From: Candidatus Limicola stercorigallinarum
Lineage (GTDB): Bacteria; Actinomycetota; Coriobacteriia; Coriobacteriales; Coriobacteriaceae
Reading direction: 5' to 3'
DNA length: 64,000 nucleotides
NCBI GenBank assembly: GCA_018711625.1
Contig: DVID01000014.1
Span: forward strand, 1-64,000
Shown here: positions 61,609-64,000 of the stretch, piece by piece
Position numbering within the stretch: position 1 is the stretch's first letter
Layout: each line of letters starts with the position of its first letter
The notes under the pieces: model-generated
The model's database searches: none
What the model saw: only the letters and a program-made list of their open reading frames with translations
What the model was told of the DNA's origin: nothing
Program-made: the position numbers and the translations under genes

Positions 61609-62331
61609 TTGTCCAACTACCTCTATAAACGCGTTCTGCTTAAACTGTCCGGAGAAGCGCTCATGGGAGAAGGTGGCTACGGAATTGACCCCACGGTAAC
61701 CGAGCGCCTTGCCACGCAAGTTAAAGCGCTTGTGGACGATGGCATCCAGGTTGGTGTTGTGGTTGGCGGAGGAAATATCTTCCGTGGCATGGCTGGTGCA
61801 GCGAAAGGTATGGATCGCGCACAGGCCGACTACATGGGCATGCTTGCCACCATTATGAACGCGCTGGCCCTTCAGGATGCCTTTGAGCGTAAGGATTGCG
61901 CCTGCCGCGTTATGAGCGCTATCCAGATGAACGAGGTTTGCGAGCCCTACATTCGCCGCCGCGCCATTCATCATCTTGAGAAGGGTGACGTGGTAATTTT
62001 CGCCGCTGGCTCGGGCAACCCGTACTTCACCACTGATACCGCTGCTGCGCTTCGCGCATGCGAGATTGGTGCCGAATGCCTGCTGAAGGCGACGAAGGTG
62101 GATGGTATCTACGACAAGGATCCTGTTACCCACCCCGACGCCAAGCGTTTTGATCGCATCACCTACCATGAGGTGCTCGTGCGCGGGCTTCAGGTTATGG
62201 ATTCCACCGCTGCCGCTCTTTGCCAAGATAACAAGATGCCTATCATCGTGCTCAACATTGAGGGTACTGACCATATTAAACGTGCACTTGCGGGTGAGCC
62301 CGTTGGCACCGTCGTTGTTCAGGAGGATTAG
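61609..62331 (+). CDS. pyrH: UMP kinase
   Basis: Bacterial hexameric kinase forming UDP (240 aa). Motifs [98 protein letters not shown] at 61609 follows AAAGGAGGA and gives the family length. An in-frame ATG at 61579 would place the start almost on the predicted transcription start and lacks a ribosome site. frr follows after two bases. Confidence 0.96.
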   Translation: MSNYLYKRVLLKLSGEALMGEGGYGIDPTVTERLATQVKALVDDGIQVGVVVGGGNIFRGMAGAAKGMDRAQADYMGMLATIMNALALQDAFERKDCACRVMSAIQMNEVCEPYIRRRAIHHLEKGDVVIFAAGSGNPYFTTDTAAALRACEIGAECLLKATKVDGIYDKDPVTHPDAKRFDRITYHEVLVRGLQVMDSTAAALCQDNKMPIIVLNIEGTDHIKRALAGEPVGTVVVQED

Positions 62332-62333
62332 CC

Positions 62334-62867
62334 ATGCCCGACATCACTGCCCATATGGACAAGACGCTTGAGGCGCTCAAGCATCAGTTTTCGAAGGTGC
62401 GCACGGGTCGCGCCAATGCCAACATCCTGTCCGACATCACGGTTGACTACTACGGTGTTGCCACGCCCATCACACAGGTTGCGGCCGTTAAGGTTCCTGA
62501 GGCTCATATGCTTATGATCGAGCCGTGGGATAAGGCGCTCGTTAACGCTATTGTGAAGGCTGTCAGTGCTTCTGACCTTGGTATTACCCCTAACTCCGAC
62601 GGCAACGTGGTTCGTCTGCCGTTCCCGGCGCCCACCGAGGAGCGTCGTCGTGAGCTCGTGAAGGAATGCCGTGAGCTTGCCGAGCAGGCCCGTGTCTCCA
62701 TCCGCAACATCCGTCGCGATTTCAACAACCGTCTTGAGCGCGACGAGGAGCTTTCCGAGGACGAGGTGCGCCGCGAGCAGGCTAAGGTTCAGAAGCACAC
62801 CGATTCCTACGTGGCAAAGATTGACGAAATGCTCAAGGCTAAAGAAGCCGAGGTCATGGAGATCTAG
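62334..62867 (+). CDS. frr: Ribosome recycling factor
   Basis: Splits post-termination ribosomes together with EF-G (177 aa; typical is 185). Signature HMDKTLEALKHQFSKVRTGRANANILSDITVDYYGVATPITQVAAVKVPEAHMLMIEPWDKALVNAIVKAVSASDLGITPNSDGNVVRLPFPAPTEERRRELVKECRELAEQARVSIRNIRRD. The N-terminus is a few residues shorter than in E. coli. ATG follows GGAGGATTAGCC. Confidence 0.97.
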   Translation: MPDITAHMDKTLEALKHQFSKVRTGRANANILSDITVDYYGVATPITQVAAVKVPEAHMLMIEPWDKALVNAIVKAVSASDLGITPNSDGNVVRLPFPAPTEERRRELVKECRELAEQARVSIRNIRRDFNNRLERDEELSEDEVRREQAKVQKHTDSYVAKIDEMLKAKEAEVMEI

Positions 62868-62868
62868 A

Positions 62869-63666
62869 TTGAACTTCGACGAGTCCGCTTTCGAAACGTA
62901 CTTCGCAGATGCGCCCGATTCGATCGACCTATCTCAGCTCGATCGCGGGCGCATTCCGCGCCATATCTCGTGCATCATGGATGGTAATGGCAGGTGGGCT
63001 ACCTCCCGCGGACTTTCCCGTGGTGAAGGCCATCGTGCTGGCATTACGTCGCTACGCGAGATTATCACCTCCTGCGTTCGCTTGGGCGTAGAGGTGCTTT
63101 CGGCCTATGCCTTTTCTACCGAGAACTGGTCGCGTCCTAAGGCCGAGGTAGACCTCCTCATGCATCTTTTTGCGCAGACCTTCATCAAGGAGCTTCCACT
63201 TCTTGAGCGTGAGCAGGTCCGCGTGGTTTTTCTGGGCGACATCAGTGCCCTGCCTGCTAAAACGCGCGATGTATTTATGTATGGCCTTGAGCAAACAAAG
63301 CACCATACGGGTATGGTGCTTGCCCTCGCCGTAAATTATGGTGGCCGTGCCGAGATTGCTCGTGCTGCGCGCCTGCTTGCGCAGGATGTGCAGGAAGGTC
63401 ACTTATCTCCTGAAGATATTGATGAGACGGCCGTTGCCAAAAAGCTATATACGGCGGATCTTCCCGATCCAGAATTGGTCATTCGCACTTCGGGCGAGCT
63501 TCGGCTTTCCAATTATCTGCTGTGGCAGGTAGCATACGCTGAGTTCTATATCACTACTACCTATTGGCCCGATTTTGACCGTTGGGGCCTGATTGAAGCC
63601 ATCCTTGCGTATCAGCATCGCGATCGTAGGTTTGGCGGTCTTTCGGCTAAGGGGGCCGCTCAATGA
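62869..63666 (+). CDS. uppS: Undecaprenyl pyrophosphate synthase
   Basis: cis-prenyltransferase making the C55 lipid carrier for cell wall synthesis (265 aa). Motifs HISCIMDGNGRWATSRGLSRGEGHRAG (catalytic Asp in MDGNGRWA), VLSAYAFSTENWSRPKAEVDLLM, and PDPELVIRTSGELRLSNYLLWQVAYAEFYIT. TTG at 62869 starts one base after the frr stop, with GGAG eight bases upstream. The N-terminal 30 residues before IPRHISCIMDGNGRW are an extension. Overlaps cdsA by 4 bp. Confidence 0.95.
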   Translation: MNFDESAFETYFADAPDSIDLSQLDRGRIPRHISCIMDGNGRWATSRGLSRGEGHRAGITSLREIITSCVRLGVEVLSAYAFSTENWSRPKAEVDLLMHLFAQTFIKELPLLEREQVRVVFLGDISALPAKTRDVFMYGLEQTKHHTGMVLALAVNYGGRAEIARAARLLAQDVQEGHLSPEDIDETAVAKKLYTADLPDPELVIRTSGELRLSNYLLWQVAYAEFYITTTYWPDFDRWGLIEAILAYQHRDRRFGGLSAKGAAQ

Positions 63667-64000
63667 GTGACAATAAGGAGCAAACAGGTTCAACGAGCGC
63701 TTCGTCTACCACGAAACCCTCGAGCTCGGGACTTTCTGGATTGCTCGTGCGGGCAGCGTCCGGCTTAATTTACGCCGGCATTTTCATCATGTGCCTCATC
63801 ATCCATCCTGTCACCACAGCGTTCTGTCTTGCGGTTATCAGCATGATCTCATGTCGCGAGTTTTTTGGCATGATGCGCCGTGATGGAAAAATGCCCCATG
63901 TCATTATTGGCTCGTGTGTGGCGGCACTCTTTCCCATTGCAGCCCTCGGTGGGTCGCTTTATATCACCGCTACGATGTTTGCGCTGGTACTTGCAGTAGG
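63663..64000 (+). CDS. cdsA: Phosphatidate cytidylyltransferase, N-terminal part (runs off the window)
   Basis: Partial gene: 112 codons are visible from the ATG at 63663, which overlaps the uppS stop by 4 bp (ATGA). After a Ser/Thr-rich cytoplasmic tail (1-25) come hydrophobic segments (LVRAASGLIYAGIFIMCLII, VTTAFCLAVISMIS), the stretch CREFFGMMRR typical of CdsA (xxEFxxM), and VIIGSCVAALFPIAALGG. The position after uppS is the conserved one for cdsA, which makes CDP-diacylglycerol. The catalytic C-terminal signature lies outside the window. Confidence 0.88.
   Translation, partial: MSDNKEQTGSTSASSTTKPSSSGLSGLLVRAASGLIYAGIFIMCLIIHPVTTAFCLAVISMISCREFFGMMRRDGKMPHVIIGSCVAALFPIAALGGSLYITATMFALVLAV

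Overview
The window is a gene-dense (about 58-60% GC by eye) bacterial chromosome segment carrying almost only housekeeping genes. The mix fits Coriobacteriia (Actinomycetota; a Collinsella/Olsenella-like gut anaerobe). An actinobacterial aroK-aroB-pepQ-efp-nusB-type order sits beside Bacillota-like blocks (obgE-nadD-yqeK-rsfS; dprA-trmFO-xerC-rpsB-tsf-pyrH-frr-uppS-cdsA), a mannose-family PTS with its ManO/DUF956 partner, and frequent GTG/TTG starts. The taxonomic placement is inference; no rRNA lies in the window.

Layout. 1-3.4 kb: mannose-family PTS operon (fused IIAB, IIC, IID, ManO). 3.5-13.4 kb, + strand: mltG, yqeG, a stand-alone shikimate kinase, a 3-dehydroquinate-synthase-like protein without its metal ligands, an M24 peptidase, efp, an Asp23 protein, nusB, xseB, tlyA, nadK, recN. 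13.5-22 kb, - strand: a tightly packed aromatic amino-acid operon (DAHP synthase, tyrA, aroB, aroA, aroC, pheA, fused aroE-aroK, aroQ) that covers every step from PEP plus erythrose-4-phosphate to chorismate, plus both prephenate branches. 22.2 kb: tRNA-Arg(CCG). 22.6-31.4 kb: CtpE-like P-type ATPase, aconitase, a zinc-ribbon membrane protein, cyclophilin, a TPR membrane protein.

31.5-38.3 kb: elongasome cluster mreB-mreC-mreD-PBP2-rodA followed by an unrecognised DUF697-like protein. 38.3-45.1 kb: split radical-SAM pair, rplU, rpmA, obgE, nadD, yqeK, rsfS. 45.3-46.6 kb, - strand: dinB. 46.6-47.3 kb: the longest non-coding stretch, with a perfect 24-bp inverted repeat around 97 bp. 47.3-64 kb: rpsP-khpA-rimM-trmD, lepB, glyQS, rplS, rnhB, yraN, comM, dprA, trmFO, xerC, rpsB, tsf, pyrH, frr, uppS and the start of cdsA, which runs off the window.

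I saw no CRISPR array, insertion sequence, prophage or obvious defence or biosynthetic island. The items most worth a second look are the degenerate DHQ-synthase paralogue sitting beside a complete second shikimate pathway, the inverted-repeat element upstream of rpsP, intrinsic terminators pressed against the ribosome-binding sites of obgE and rnhB, and the structured DNA between tRNA-Arg and the P-type ATPase.
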